NCBI RefSeq assembly: GCF_001045455.1
Contig: NZ_LFNE01000004.1
Location: 62,001-126,000, forward strand
Length of the DNA: 64,000 nucleotides
Reading direction: 5' to 3'
Source of the DNA: Chryseobacterium sp. FH2
Lineage (GTDB): Bacteria; Bacteroidota; Bacteroidia; Flavobacteriales; Weeksellaceae
A program made the translations under genes and the position numbers. The notes beneath the pieces are model-generated. The model made no database searches, was not told the DNA's origin, and worked only from the letters and a program-made list of their open reading frames with translations. This document shows, in pieces, positions 53,929 through 62,057 of this stretch (position 1 is its first letter; every line of letters begins with the position of its first letter).

Positions 53929-55716
53929 ATGACTACACTTAATAAAACATTGAAAGGCGGTGAATTCTTAATCAAAGAAATTCCTGCCAATGAAATCTTC
54001 TCTTTGGAAGAACTTTCAGAAGAACAAAAAATGCTTCGGGATTCTGCAAAAGAATTTATTGACAGAGAAGTTGTTCCGCAAAAAGAACGTTTCGAGAAAA
54101 AAGATTATGCATTTACCGAGGAAACGATGCGTAAATTGGGAGAAATGGGACTTTTAGGAATTGCCGTTCCCGAAGAATACGGCGGTCTTGGAATGGGGTT
54201 TGTGACCACTATGCTGGCTTGTGATTATATTTCAGGAACAACAGGCTCATTGGCAACGGCCTATGGGGCTCATACCGGAATTGGTACACTTCCGATTGTT
54301 CTTTACGGAACTGAAGCTCAAAAACAGAAATATCTTCCGGATTTAGCAACCGGAACAAAGTTCGGAGCCTATTGTTTGACAGAGCCGGATGCCGGTTCTG
54401 ATGCCAACTCAGGAAAAACAAGAGCCAAACTTTCCGAAGACGGAAAACATTATATCATCAACGGGCAGAAAATGTGGATTTCCAATGCCGGGTTTGCAGA
54501 TACTTTCACATTGTTTGCGAAAATTGATGATGATAAAAATATTACAGGTTTTGTAATCAACCGCTCAGAATTAGAAAATCCTGAAAGCTTAACTTTCGGT
54601 GAGGAAGAACATAAATTGGGGATTCGTGCCTCTTCTACCCGTCAGGTTTTCTTTAATGATATGAAAATTCCTGTTGAGAACCTTTTAGGAGAGAGAAATA
54701 ACGGTTTTAAAATCGCTTTGAATGCTCTTAATGTTGGCCGTATCAAATTAGCTGCGGCTTGTCTGGATGCTCAAAGAAGAATTTTAAATCATTCTATCCA
54801 ATATTCGAACGAGAGAAAACAGTTTGGAGTTTCTATCTCAACTTTCGGGGCTATCAGAAAGAAAATTGCTGAAATGGCGACAGGAACTTTCGTAAGTGAA
54901 TCCGGTTCTTACAGGGCTGCAAAAAATGTTGAAGATAAAATTAATGAATTGGTTGCCGATGGATTAAGCCATCAGGAAGCTGAATTGAAAGGTGTTGAAG
55001 AATTTGCAGTTGAATGTTCAATTCTTAAAGTTTTCGTTTCTGATTTGGCTCAGAATACTGCTGATGAAGGAATTCAGGTATATGGTGGAATGGGATTCTC
55101 TGAAGACACACCAATGGAAGCTGCATGGAGAGATTCAAGAATATCAAGAATTTATGAAGGAACCAATGAAATCAACAGACTTTTAGCTGTTGGGATGTTG
55201 ATCAAGAGAGCAATGAAGGGTGAATTAGATTTATTATCTCCTGCAATGGCAATCAGTAAAGAATTGATGGGAATTCCTTCATTTGAAGTTCCTGATTATT
55301 CTGCATTTATGAGTGAGGAAAAAGCAATTATTGCCAATCTTAAGAAAGTTTTCTTAATGGTTTCAGGTGCTGCTCTTCAAAAATATATGATGGATATTGA
55401 GAAGCAGCAACATTTATTATTAAATGCCTCTGAGATTCTTAACCAGATTTATATGGCAGAATCAGCCGTTTTAAGGGCTGAAAAACATTTTTCTCCTGAT
55501 TCTGTGGAAGCTGCAATGGCTCAACTAAACCTTTATAAAGCTGTAGAGAAAATCATTTCTGCAGCAAAAGAAGGAATTATCTCTTTCGCAGAAGGTGACG
55601 AACAAAGAATGATGCTTTCCGGATTAAGAAGGTTTACGAAATATACAAATAATCCGAATGTTGTAGCTTTAACTGAAAAAGTTGCAGCACATTATATCAA
55701 TAAAGGAGCTTATTAG
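53929..55716 (+). CDS. Acyl-CoA dehydrogenase, long form
   Basis: A flavoprotein for the first beta-oxidation step, oxidising acyl-CoA to trans-2-enoyl-CoA and passing electrons to ETF. Seen: FIDREVVPQKERFEKKDYAF, EYGGLGMGF, YCLTEPDAGSDANSGKTRA, KMWISNAGFAD, and YGGMGFSEDTPMEAAWRDSR followed by IYEGTNEIN, which carries the catalytic Glu. At 595 aa it has an extra C-terminal domain of about 150 residues, as in VLCAD/ACAD9-type enzymes. It is the last gene of the MarR-fad operon, ending at a terminator. Confidence 0.95.
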   Translation: MTTLNKTLKGGEFLIKEIPANEIFSLEELSEEQKMLRDSAKEFIDREVVPQKERFEKKDYAFTEETMRKLGEMGLLGIAVPEEYGGLGMGFVTTMLACDYISGTTGSLATAYGAHTGIGTLPIVLYGTEAQKQKYLPDLATGTKFGAYCLTEPDAGSDANSGKTRAKLSEDGKHYIINGQKMWISNAGFADTFTLFAKIDDDKNITGFVINRSELENPESLTFGEEEHKLGIRASSTRQVFFNDMKIPVENLLGERNNGFKIALNALNVGRIKLAAACLDAQRRILNHSIQYSNERKQFGVSISTFGAIRKKIAEMATGTFVSESGSYRAAKNVEDKINELVADGLSHQEAELKGVEEFAVECSILKVFVSDLAQNTADEGIQVYGGMGFSEDTPMEAAWRDSRISRIYEGTNEINRLLAVGMLIKRAMKGELDLLSPAMAISKELMGIPSFEVPDYSAFMSEEKAIIANLKKVFLMVSGAALQKYMMDIEKQQHLLLNASEILNQIYMAESAVLRAEKHFSPDSVEAAMAQLNLYKAVEKIISAAKEGIISFAEGDEQRMMLSGLRRFTKYTNNPNVVALTEKVAAHYINKGAY

Positions 55717-55740
55717 TCTTTGATAACATAAATTTGATAT

Positions 55741-55768
55741 AAGCGTCTCATTTTTGAGGCGCTTTTTA
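55741..55768 (+). terminator. Terminator of the fad operon
   Basis: 10-bp arms AAGCGTCTCA and TGAGGCGCTT (one T-G pair), short T loop, then a T-run. Confidence 0.85.
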
Positions 55769-56085
55769 TTTTTAAACAAAATTGATGTAATTATGAATTT
55801 AAATAACTTAAAGTTGTTTTTTATGAAAAAATAATAATAAAAGAACATGAATTGCTTTTAAATGATAATAGATAGGATTCTAAACCGTTTAATTTCAAAT
55901 TTTTTATTTATTTTTATTAAAAAATTCAACACGGATAAAACATTTTTTATTATGTTAATTTTAATTTCTAGACAGTTTCTACTCAAAAATGAAATCTGAA
56001 AAAAAGGGATAATGTAAAATTTTATCATGCTAAGAAACGGATAATAAAAAGAAAACTAAAAATGAAAAACCTTAAAATATAAACA
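55769..56085. other. AT-rich intergenic region
   Basis: Roughly 317 nt of AT-rich DNA upstream of the YegP-like gene. I see no RNA gene, operator or convincing promoter; a 13-codon ORF at 55793-55834 looks accidental. Confidence 0.45.
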
Positions 56086-56421
56086 ATGGGAAAATTTATT
56101 ATTACCAAAAGATCAAATGATGATTTTCAATTTAATTTAAAAGCAGCTAATGGACAAGTTATTTTGACGAGCCAGGGGTACAATTCAAAATCAGGATGTG
56201 AAAACGGAATAGAATCTGTAAAGAAAAACTCTCAAGATGATTCAAAATTTGAAAGGAAAAAAGCTAAAGATGAGCGTTGCTACTTCACCCTAAAAGCTTC
56301 AAACGGGCAAATCATCGGAACCAGTCAAATGTACGAATCCGAAAACGGAATGGAAAACGGAATTGAATCTGTACAGAACAATGCTCCTAATGCATCTGTG
56401 GAAGATGAAACCAAACCATAA
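56086..56421 (+). CDS. YegP-like protein with two DUF1508 repeats
   Basis: A 111-aa protein made of two tandem copies of the DUF1508 motif: FQFNLKAANGQVILTSQGYN then GCENGIESVKKNS, and CYFTLKASNGQIIGTSQMYE then GMENGIESVQNN. The family forms a small beta-alpha dimer-like fold, of unknown biochemical function, and is often stress-induced. It is followed by a terminator, so it is probably monocistronic. Confidence 0.92.
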   Translation: MGKFIITKRSNDDFQFNLKAANGQVILTSQGYNSKSGCENGIESVKKNSQDDSKFERKKAKDERCYFTLKASNGQIIGTSQMYESENGMENGIESVQNNAPNASVEDETKP

Positions 56422-56444
56422 TATTATGTAAAATAATTTATAAA

Positions 56445-56478
56445 AAAAATGCTTCAGATTTTGAGGCATTTTTTATTT
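56445..56478 (+). terminator. Terminator after the YegP-like gene
   Basis: Arms AAAAATGCTTCA and TGAGGCATTTTT (one T-G pair) with a T-rich tail. Confidence 0.8.
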
Positions 56479-56499
56479 TTGTAATCTATTTCCATTGGA

Positions 56500-56946
56500 A
56501 TGACAAAAGAAGAACTACTAAACAGAGCCATAAAAATAGCTGATAAAGCACATAAAGGTCAAACAGATAAATACCATACCCCATATATTGCTCATGTTAT
56601 GCGTGTTATGGAATATGGTAAAACGATAGACGAAAAAATCGTTGGAGTTTTACACGACGTTGTAGAAGATCATCCTGAAAATTTCAGCCTTGATTACTTG
56701 AGAGGAGAAGGTTTTCCTGAATACATTATTTTTGCGATTAGCTGTCTGACAAAATTTGATCCTGAGGAAGAATATGATGATTTTGTAAAAAGAACAGAAC
56801 GCTCCCCTCTTGCTGTTGCCGTAAAACTAAATGATCTACGTGATAATATGGATTTACGAAGAGTAAATCGTGAGCTTACACCAAAAGATATTAAAAGGTT
56901 TAATAAGTATTTAAAAGCTTATCATTATTTGATAGAAAAGTATTAA
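56500..56946 (+). CDS. HD-domain phosphohydrolase, RelA/SpoT-hydrolase-like
   Basis: A 148-aa stand-alone HD domain: KAHKGQTDKYHTPYIAHVMRVM with the first metal His, GVLHDVVEDHPE (the HD-ED motif of (p)ppGpp hydrolases), and AVAVKLNDLRDNMDLRR with the distal Asp. This resembles the hydrolase half of SpoT or MESH1-type small alarmone hydrolases, though ligand specificity is not proven. Its stop is followed in the same frame by the remains of a peptidase gene. Confidence 0.82.
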   Translation: MTKEELLNRAIKIADKAHKGQTDKYHTPYIAHVMRVMEYGKTIDEKIVGVLHDVVEDHPENFSLDYLRGEGFPEYIIFAISCLTKFDPEEEYDDFVKRTERSPLAVAVKLNDLRDNMDLRRVNRELTPKDIKRFNKYLKAYHYLIEKY

Positions 56947-56949
56947 AAT

Positions 56950-58976
56950 AAAAAACACATAATTAATAACCTACCTAAAATTTCATCAGCTTATAAAACT
57001 AAGCTGATTTCTTCAATCATATCAATTTCAATATTTTTTGTAATCTATATCATTCTAATTCTAATTTCTCTCCTTTTAATTTTTTTATTAGGTTTTGGAG
57101 CTGTAAAAATTCTGTCTTTTAAAGTAAATTATCTTACCGGAATTGTTGCACTAGGATTATTTAGTATAGGAATATTTGTTTTTTATTTTTTAATTAAATT
57201 CATTTTTTCAAAAAGTAATTATAATACAACACATTTAGTAGAAATTAACAGACAACATCAACCAGAATTGTTTGCTATTATAGATGAAATTGTAACAGAA
57301 ACAAATGTGCAACAACCTAAAAAGGTTTTTCTTTCTCCTGATGTCAACGCGAGCGTAAGTTACAATTCTATATTTTGGAGTATGTTTTTACCTGTAAAGA
57401 AAAATCTTACTATTGGAATGGGACTAATTAATTCTGTCACTATAGGTGAATTGAAGACCGTTTTGGCTCATGAATTTGGACATTTTTCTGAACGTAGTAT
57501 GAAAGTTGGAGGATATGTAAATCAGGCGGAAAAAATTATTTTCGATACAGTTTATAATAATAAAAATTATGAAAATTTTTTATTGCACGGCTATGAACAT
57601 TGGGCTTTTAAATTTTTTGGAATGATCTCTATTGGCTTTATTAATGTATTTCAATATATTTTAAAAAATCTGTCAGATTTCCTTTTTAAAAACCATGCTT
57701 CTTTAAGAAGGGAGATGGAGTTCCATGCGGATGCTATCGCAACCTATATTACTAATCCTAAAGAACAGGTTTCTTCTTTATTAAGGCTAGAATTAAGCGA
57801 AACAGCTTTCAATAGTTCATTTTTATTTTATACTGATGACGAGCAAAATTATCTTCCTGAGAATTTATATGATAATCAGACTTCAGTAATGAAGATTATT
57901 AGTGAAAGAAATAATCATTACTATGAACATGATTTACCAAAAGTAAATTTTGACGATTTAAAACGTTATAATAAAGCTAGAATTGAAATAGAAGATCAGT
58001 GGGCATCTCATCCTGAAACTGAAAAGAGAATCGAGATGATTGGGAAGAATAAAACTAAAAATAATCCTGAAAATCATGATCTGGCGAAAAGTATTATTAA
58101 TGGTTTTAATGAAATTGGTAAGGCTTTAACTAAAAAATTCCTAACACTTCATAATATAAAAAATACAGGTGAGGTGATTGACAATGAAACGTTTATGGAA
58201 CTTTATCTGATAAAATACCCTAATCAGGTAATGAATATAAATTTTAATGGATATTATGAGAGGCATAATCCCGTTTTAGAAGATGTTGAATCATTAATAA
58301 ATGAAACTACAGATATTACAAATAATGATTTTTTTAATGATGAGAATGTTTCGCTTATTCATGAGAAAATAGGACTTGAAAATGATATTTATACTTTAAA
58401 TCATCTTACGGTTAATCCTAAGGTTATAAAAACCTTCAAATTTAATGGAAAACTGTATAAATCAGGAGAAGCTAAAATTCTTATTCCAAAATTTTCGAAA
58501 GATTTTATAAACAGATTTTCAAATATTTCTACAATATTGCAGATAGTCAAAATAAAGAAATCCTTAAAAATAAATATAAAAAATTTGCTGTAATTGATAA
58601 AGAATATGATGAATTTCAAAACTCAATTAATAAATTCGTAAATCATTTACAGTTTATGAGCTTTCAGTTATCTCATGAGGAAATTCGTAGGTACAGAGCT
58701 ATATTACTAAGAGAAGAAAAACCTTTTAAACAAAAACTTAATGATTTCATTGAACATTCTAGTTACAGAGAGTTACTAAATGATAAAAACAGGGATATGC
58801 TAAAACAGTATCTCAATTCACATTATATTTATTTTAATAATGACAGATATCTGCAAAATGAAGTTGACACTGTGTTTGCTGTAGTAAATGAATATCGAGC
58901 TTTAATTAGTAAATCCTATATAGATTTTAAAGAAGAATTGCTTGATTTTCAATTAAAATTAGAAAAGGTATCCTAA
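56950..58976 (+). pseudogene. Broken M48-type membrane metallopeptidase gene
   Basis: One protein can be followed through two frames. The first part (frame of 57268) reads back without a stop to the preceding gene: LPKISSAYKTKLISS, then two long hydrophobic segments, SKSNYNTTHLVEINRQHQPE, and the zinc motif HEFGH (57469-57483) with the later ligand in MEFHADAIATY. There is no ATG, GTG or TTG before the membrane part; ATA or ATT near 56959 sits where the start is expected. Near 58510 a -1 shift is needed to continue as IFKYFYNIADSQNKEIL and on to LEKVS. About 670 aa if repaired. The first ATG-like start (TTG at 57268) would miss the membrane anchor. Confidence 0.82.
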
Positions 58977-59689
58977 TCCGCTCCCGGATAATCATATGTT
59001 TTTACAGGATGATTTGTTCCGTCGATATTGATATTTAAGGCCAGATAAATAAAATGAAGGTTTTTATTTCCTGCTGCTTCAAATTCTCTCTGCCAAAGGT
59101 AGCCTGTTACGATACCGAAATAATCATCAATTTGGTATCCGAAACCTCCATAAACTCTGTTTCTTGCAAAAGTAGGTTTCATGGGGCTTACCAAAAATAT
59201 TTCATCATAAGCATTTGCGAAGATTGTTCCTTTTTTCACTTCTTTAGTATTTAAAGGAACACTTATATTCAAACGGTAGCGGTAACGCATCCTTTGAGAA
59301 GTCTTGTCTGTATTTGGCTCGTAAAACCAGCTTTTTTCGGCACGGAAACGATTTTCGAATTTCACAATCCCTTTTTTTATGTCGATAACGTCCTGAAGCC
59401 ACACTCTGAATTCTTCTCTGCTAAGATCATGATTTTTGTAGTTTACATATCTTCCCAAACCTACAAATGGCTTATGATTTTTAGTAAGATTATATCCCAA
59501 TCCCCCTTTTATTTCGTAGTAATCAGGATATGTATAGTCTTCATTTCCGCGCAACTGGCCTTCTGCATAAAGGAAAAATTTTGGATGAAACTTATAGGTA
59601 AGAGTCACTGCATTGAAGCTGGAAATATGCTCCTGTGCTTTAAAAAATGTAATACTGAGAAGTAAACTTAAGCTTATAAACAGTTTCAT
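58973..59689 (-). CDS. DUF2490 outer-membrane-like protein
   Basis: A 238-aa protein with a signal peptide ending at FFKAQ and an all-beta pattern of alternating aromatic residues (FFLYAEGQLRGNEDYTYPDYYE, RMRYRYRLNISVPL, GFGYQIDDYFGIVTGYLWQ) that matches DUF2490, predicted small beta-barrels. The start is set at the ATG at 59689, since the open frame begins with TTG 15 nt further out. It overlaps the broken peptidase gene by 4 nt at the 3' end and lies downstream of the TonB receptor gene. Confidence 0.85.
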   Translation of the reverse strand: MKLFISLSLLLSITFFKAQEHISSFNAVTLTYKFHPKFFLYAEGQLRGNEDYTYPDYYEIKGGLGYNLTKNHKPFVGLGRYVNYKNHDLSREEFRVWLQDVIDIKKGIVKFENRFRAEKSWFYEPNTDKTSQRMRYRYRLNISVPLNTKEVKKGTIFANAYDEIFLVSPMKPTFARNRVYGGFGYQIDDYFGIVTGYLWQREFEAAGNKNLHFIYLALNINIDGTNHPVKTYDYPGAD

Positions 59690-59701
59690 AAAAAATTTTT
59701 G

Positions 59702-59709
59702 CAAAAGTA
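59702..59709 (-). promoter_or_regulatory. Putative -7 element of the DUF2490 gene
   Basis: TACTTTTG on the minus strand fits TANNTTTG, 12 nt upstream of the chosen ATG; it supports the later start over the TTG at 59704. Confidence 0.5.
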
Positions 59710-59738
59710 AATTATTTAATAATTCGGTAATGTTAAGT

Positions 59739-61550
59739 TTACTTAATATTAATATTATAGGTAACCCCTACATGAAACCATCTATTAGGCATTTGAACAG
59801 CAAAGGCTTCCGTATATTTTGTATTTGTCAAATTATTGATTAAAACATACACCGAAAAATCTTTTTTAGCAAAGCTTATTTTTTCATCTAAAAGATTATA
59901 GCTTGTTAAATTCAATCGATCGTTATATCTGTAAACAAGTTCATTGGTAAAGTATTCCAGGAATTTTGTTTCTAATTTTGCTACAAACTGATGTTTCAAA
60001 TTATCTAAGGTATATCTTGAAACAAAGTCTTTAGGTTCTTTAAAATCATTATCCAAATAAGTATAACCTATAGAATATTTCAGCCAATCTGTCAATTGAT
60101 GATTTACTTCTATTTCCACTCCTTTTATTTCTGTGTCCCCTACATTTTGAGCATACCAGACAGGATCATTTACAGACATTTTTATCCAGTCAATTGAGTT
60201 GTTCGAGCTTCTTAAAAATCCACTTACTTTTGCTAAAATATTCTTTGTCTGATATTGATATCCAACTTCTGCATAAACTGCATTTTCAGGTACTAAAAGA
60301 GCATTTCCCTGCTCTGTATTACTTGAATAATATAAATCGGTAAAGGTAGGAACCCTGTGGACTTTTGAAATATTTCCGTAGATCTTATTATTATCGTTAA
60401 AATTATATCCGACATCTAAACCTGGATAAAAGAAGTTTCCCTCATTAGAATAATTTGCCCAGGAAATTCCCGGAGAAATGTTAAGTTTCTTCTTAAAGAA
60501 AGAGAAATAATGTTCAAAGAATACCTGTGATACAAAACGTTCTCTATTACCTAAATTATTACTTGCTAAAAATTCCTTTCTCAGTTCAACACCTAAACCG
60601 GTCGTCCCCAATCCCCAGGTATAGCTTGAGTTCACTTCACCACCTACATTGTTCCCGATATGCATATTTCTATAAATTTCAGGCTTTTCACGGTTATATA
60701 AATACATATCCTGCCCTCTTCTCCAATATACATTTGAATTCAGTTTAAAGTTTCCGAAGCTCTGTCTGTGAGCCAAACTTATGATGGAAGATTGAAGTTC
60801 CTCATACTGCTCGGTTGCCTGTGATGAAGAATAAAATCCGTTTGCACCGAATTTTTTCTCGGAAAAACCTGCCTGTAATCTCAAATCTCCGTTCTTTATT
60901 TTCAGCTGGTTTTGATAAAAAATATTACGGATTTCATAATCTGTATTGTGCATATAACCTTGTGACGAGTTGGAATTTACAGTCAGTGAATTTGAAAACT
61001 TTTCTCCTCCCAAATTAGCATTTAGACCTAATCCATAGGTTTCGTAATCTCCTGCTTCTGCATTTATCTTCACCTTTTTACCGGGATTAATTTTAGTAAT
61101 AATATTGATGGCTCCGGCGTAAGCATTTTGTCCAAACCTTCTTGCCGCGGGACCTTTTATCACTTCTATTCTTTCTACATCTTCTAAATCTACAGGAATA
61201 TTTAAGGAGTTATGTCCTGTTTGGGAGTCATTCATTCTGATTCCGTTAATAAGGAGAAGGACCTGTTCAAAAGAGCTCCCCCTAAAGGAAACATCGCTTT
61301 GTACACCATTCGCTCCCCTCCTTCTGATATCCATACCGGCAACCTGCTGAAGCATTTCATCGATACTTTTTGCAGGCGAATTGGCAATTTCTTCCTTCGT
61401 GATAACAGTAATATTTTGATTAGCTGCCTTATAAGGTGTGGAAATAAATTTTCCCTGAAATTCAATCGTTTCAATGTCGGTGGATTTTTCCTGAGCCTTC
61501 ATGAAAAGCATTGATCCAATGAAAAAAACACTTCCTATTTTTTTTATCAT
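59739..61550 (-). CDS. TonB-dependent receptor, BtuB-like size
   Basis: A 603-aa outer-membrane active transporter. The signal ends at FMKAQ; the plug domain spans about residues 40-160 (VITKEEIANSPAKSIDEMLQ, DVSFRGSSFEQVLLLINGIR, VEVIKGPAARRFGQNAYAGA), and the barrel ends GVTYNINIK. It lacks the N-terminal carboxypeptidase-like domain of SusC proteins and has no SusD partner, so a siderophore, haem or cobalamin role is more likely than glycan uptake. A Fur-like palindrome lies upstream. Confidence 0.93.
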   Translation of the reverse strand: MIKKIGSVFFIGSMLFMKAQEKSTDIETIEFQGKFISTPYKAANQNITVITKEEIANSPAKSIDEMLQQVAGMDIRRRGANGVQSDVSFRGSSFEQVLLLINGIRMNDSQTGHNSLNIPVDLEDVERIEVIKGPAARRFGQNAYAGAINIITKINPGKKVKINAEAGDYETYGLGLNANLGGEKFSNSLTVNSNSSQGYMHNTDYEIRNIFYQNQLKIKNGDLRLQAGFSEKKFGANGFYSSSQATEQYEELQSSIISLAHRQSFGNFKLNSNVYWRRGQDMYLYNREKPEIYRNMHIGNNVGGEVNSSYTWGLGTTGLGVELRKEFLASNNLGNRERFVSQVFFEHYFSFFKKKLNISPGISWANYSNEGNFFYPGLDVGYNFNDNNKIYGNISKVHRVPTFTDLYYSSNTEQGNALLVPENAVYAEVGYQYQTKNILAKVSGFLRSSNNSIDWIKMSVNDPVWYAQNVGDTEIKGVEIEVNHQLTDWLKYSIGYTYLDNDFKEPKDFVSRYTLDNLKHQFVAKLETKFLEYFTNELVYRYNDRLNLTSYNLLDEKISFAKKDFSVYVLINNLTNTKYTEAFAVQMPNRWFHVGVTYNINIK

Positions 61551-61593
61551 ACCCCAATTAGTTTATTACCGGTTAGTTTCTTTTTTACAGTTC

Positions 61594-61601
61594 CAAAAAT
61601 A
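61594..61601 (-). promoter_or_regulatory. Putative -7 element of the TonB receptor gene
   Basis: TATTTTTG on the minus strand, 43 nt upstream of the ATG, matches TANNTTTG. Confidence 0.5.
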
Positions 61602-61624
61602 GTGGAGTTATATAAGACTAGAAA

Positions 61625-61638
61625 ATGATAATTATCAT
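61625..61638. promoter_or_regulatory. Fur-like palindrome upstream of the TonB receptor
   Basis: ATGATAATTATCAT is a perfect 14-bp inverted repeat containing GATAAT and ATTATC, the building blocks of Fur boxes. It lies over the expected -33 region, 23 bp upstream of the -7 box, where bound Fur would block transcription. Confidence 0.55.
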
Positions 61639-61667
61639 AAAAAAAGATGCAGGGAAGGCTGCATCTT
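61639..61667 (-). terminator. Orphan intrinsic terminator upstream of the TonB receptor
   Basis: 9-bp arms around AGATGCAG and CTGCATCT with a 6-nt loop and a T-run on the minus strand only. No annotated gene lies directly upstream on that strand, except the 16-codon ORF at 61691-61741. Confidence 0.75.
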
Positions 61668-61690
61668 GTGTGGGAATAACTGTTGAATTT

Positions 61691-61741
61691 TTATCTTTTT
61701 CTCATTAAATGTGTAACTAGATCTCTGAACAATTTTCTCAT
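61691..61741 (-). CDS. Candidate micro-protein or leader ORF (16 aa)
   Basis: An ATG-to-TAA ORF encodes MRKLFRDLVTHLMRKR, a strongly basic and amphipathic peptide. The intrinsic terminator begins 24 nt after the stop. An A-rich stretch precedes the ATG, as is common where Shine-Dalgarno sites are lacking. The ORF is so short that chance cannot be excluded, but the terminator indicates that some transcript ends here. It could be a micro-gene, an sRNA with an incidental ORF, or a leader for the receptor gene. Confidence 0.35.
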   Translation of the reverse strand: MRKLFRDLVTHLMRKR

Positions 61742-62032
61742 TTCTATATTACATATTTATGAATACAATTTTAAATAATTTTAAAACATAAAACAATAGG
61801 ATAAATGAAAAAGATAACAAAAATCATAAAATTTAATATTGACTGTAAATTATATCAATCGGATAATTCATTTTGATTGATATTTATTTAATTTTTAGTA
61901 CGTTTAACATATTGCCAATGTTAAATTATCAATTTTTTTATTAATTTTTTAAAAAAAATGTTATTGTATTTTACTTAAAATGATTACTAGATTTGTCTAT
62001 AATTAAATCAGAAAAGATCCGCTAAAAATTCG
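61742..62032. other. AT-rich intergenic region upstream of uvrA
   Basis: About 290 nt without coding character on either strand. It presumably contains the promoter for the orphan terminator's minus-strand transcript; TATCTTTT (complement of about 61809-61816) is one base off the -7 consensus. No riboswitch motif is recognised. Confidence 0.4.
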
Positions 62033-62040
62033 TAATTTTG
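62033..62040 (+). promoter_or_regulatory. Putative -7 element of uvrA
   Basis: TAATTTTG matches TANNTTTG, 17 nt before the uvrA ATG. No SOS-type box is evident near it. Confidence 0.5.
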
Positions 62041-62057
62041 TTAGTCTTAAATTTACT

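Noticed and set aside
55793..55834. 13-codon ORF in the gap upstream of the YegP-like gene
   Set aside because: No promoter, terminator or composition signal goes with it; in AT-rich DNA such ORFs are frequent.
59294..59665. 123-aa plus-strand ORF opposite the DUF2490 gene
   Set aside because: It is the antisense shadow of a gene with a clear signal peptide and barrel pattern; its own sequence is Cys- and Phe-rich with no family resemblance.
61551..62057. Cobalamin riboswitch ahead of the TonB receptor
   Set aside because: No B12-box-like GCCACTG sequence or suitable long structured RNA is present; the Fur-like palindrome is a better explanation.
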